Program-made: the position numbers and the translations under genes
The notes under the pieces: generated by a model
The model's input: the letters and a program-made list of their open reading frames with translations, nothing else
What the model was told of the DNA's origin: nothing
Database searches by the model: none
In this document: positions 4,500 through 5,244 of the stretch, in pieces
How the letters are laid out: the number at the start of each line of letters is the position of its first letter
Numbering within the stretch: position 1 is the stretch's first letter
Assembly: GCA_003155465.1 (NCBI GenBank)
Contig: PMCR01000307.1
Span: forward strand, 8,488-13,731
DNA length: 5,244 nucleotides
Reading direction: 5' to 3'
DNA from: Myxococcales bacterium
GTDB lineage: Bacteria; Myxococcota; Polyangia; Fen-1088

Positions 4500-5244
4500 T
4501 TAGAACTGGGCGACGAGCACCGCGTTTTCGTCCGTGATGTAGAGCTCTCCCTGGGGCCCCAACGCCAGGCCGTGGGGTAGGTTCAGTCCCGCCGGAAGCG
4601 GTCCTGGTGTGACCCCGGCATGGCCAGAAGAGCCGACCACGGTGGTCACGGCCCCTGTGGCGATCACGACCTTGCGGATGGTGTGGTTGTATGTATCGGC
4701 GACAAAAAGGTTGCCCGCGCCGTCGCTCGCCAGACCCTCCGGCCAGCAGAAGAGCGCGGCAGTTCCCGTGCCGTCGGTGCTGCCCTCGTGTCGCGCAAAG
4801 CCAGCCAGGGTAGTGACGGTTCCGGTGGCGATGACCACCCGTCGTATGGTGTCGTTGCCCAAGTCGGCGACGAGCAGATTGCCCGCGCCATCGCTCGCCA
4901 CACCCATCGGGCTGGTGAAGCCTGCGGCAGTCCCCGTGCCGTCGGTGGTGCCCGGGTCACCCGAGCCCGCCAGGGTGGTGACGGCTCCGGTGGCGATGAC
5001 GACCTTTCTTATGGAGTGGTTGTCCGTATCGGCGACGAAGAGGCTGCCCGCGCCGTCGCTCGCCACACCCGACGGACCGTTGAACCGCGCGGCAGCCCCG
5101 CTGCCGTCGGTGTTGCCCTGGTATCCCGCAAAGCCCGCCAGGGTGGTGACCGCCCGGGTGGCGATGACCACCTTTCGAATGGTGTGATTGTATGCATCAG
5201 CGACGAAGAGGTTGCCCGCGCCGTCGCTCGCCACGCCCCGCGGA
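4500..5244 (-). CDS. NHL-repeat beta-propeller protein, C-terminal part (start outside window)
   Basis: The frame is open to the window edge, so the GTG at 5234 is an internal codon of a repeat, and 248 residues are seen. They consist of four repeats of about 55-56 residues with the pattern G-V-A-S-D-G-A-G-N-L-F-V-A-D-x-x-N-H-T-I-R-K-V followed by VVIATGAVTTLAG and a Gly/Asp/Thr-rich loop such as TDGTGTAA. This is the NHL-type blade (about one blade per NHL core, here interleaved with a second blade-like strand set). A diverged half repeat, HGLALGPQGELYITDENAV, ends the chain at VAQF, a natural-looking closure. Such proteins are usually exported propellers for binding proteins or sugars; no catalytic residues are expected. 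The signal peptide and repeat number cannot be judged because the N-terminus is missing. No terminator with a T-run follows the TAA. Confidence 0.9.
   Translation of the reverse strand, partial: PRGVASDGAGNLFVADAYNHTIRKVVIATRAVTTLAGFAGYQGNTDGSGAAARFNGPSGVASDGAGSLFVADTDNHSIRKVVIATGAVTTLAGSGDPGTTDGTGTAAGFTSPMGVASDGAGNLLVADLGNDTIRRVVIATGTVTTLAGFARHEGSTDGTGTAALFCWPEGLASDGAGNLFVADTYNHTIRKVVIATGAVTTVVGSSGHAGVTPGPLPAGLNLPHGLALGPQGELYITDENAVLVAQF
4575..5244 (-). repeat. Tandem 159-168-bp repeats inside the NHL gene
   Basis: Units begin, on the minus strand, near 5234, 5066, 4901 and 4733 (spacings of 168, 165 and 168 bp); a last diverged one starts near 4574. Each of the first four opens with an almost identical GCGAGCGACGGCGCGGGCA segment and carries a conserved GTCATCGCCACCGG-like segment. 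Differences cluster in the loop codons. The similarity at DNA level, not only at protein level, points to recent duplication or gene conversion. Confidence 0.85.

Noticed and set aside
4609..5187. 192-codon plus-strand frame opposite the NHL repeats
   Set aside because: Its periodic Val/Pro/Thr/Ala-rich translation simply mirrors the DNA repeats of the real minus-strand gene.

Overview
This is a GC-rich stretch of bacterial chromosome. By hand count, many coding lines run 65-80% G+C. The likely source is a deltaproteobacterial or Myxococcota-type organism. The evidence is the rseP-tsaB gene pair, a lipobox-containing secreted hydrolase, and an NHL protein of near-identical repeats of the style common in those lineages. 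No rRNA gene or other marker is present, so this placement is an inference.

Layout. (1) 1-1587, plus strand: the C-terminal part of an RseP-type site-2 protease (start lies upstream of the window), then a complete tsaB, 6 bp apart and surely one transcription unit. (2) 1598-2989, minus strand: a complete lipoprotein made of an N-terminal beta domain and an alpha/beta hydrolase, convergent with tsaB across only 10 bp. (3) 2990-3707: a gene-poor stretch. It holds the lipoprotein leader, a small perfect hairpin, a decayed minus-strand remnant of a secreted right-handed parallel beta-helix protein, a striking inverted array of CGTGGY hexamers, and a good sigma70-type promoter. (4) 3708-4079, plus strand: a small two-TM membrane protein of unknown function with a consensus Shine-Dalgarno site and clearly lower G+C (about 49%). 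(5) 4080-4499: no gene I can defend. (6) 4500-5244, minus strand: the C-terminal part of an NHL-repeat beta-propeller protein, whose start lies beyond the window.

How the parts relate. rseP and tsaB are housekeeping genes that share a transcript but not a pathway: membrane proteolysis for envelope stress, and tRNA t6A modification. From 1598 onward the content is accessory and envelope-directed: a surface lipoprotein hydrolase, a dead beta-helix exoprotein, a small membrane protein and an NHL propeller. The region from about 3100 to 4500 looks like a turnover site, where one secreted protein gene decayed and a lower-GC gene with its own strong promoter sits beside a repeat array. I see no defence system, CRISPR array, insertion sequence, tRNA or rRNA. 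The least explained parts are the hexamer hairpin with the relic frame that runs through it, and the small membrane protein.
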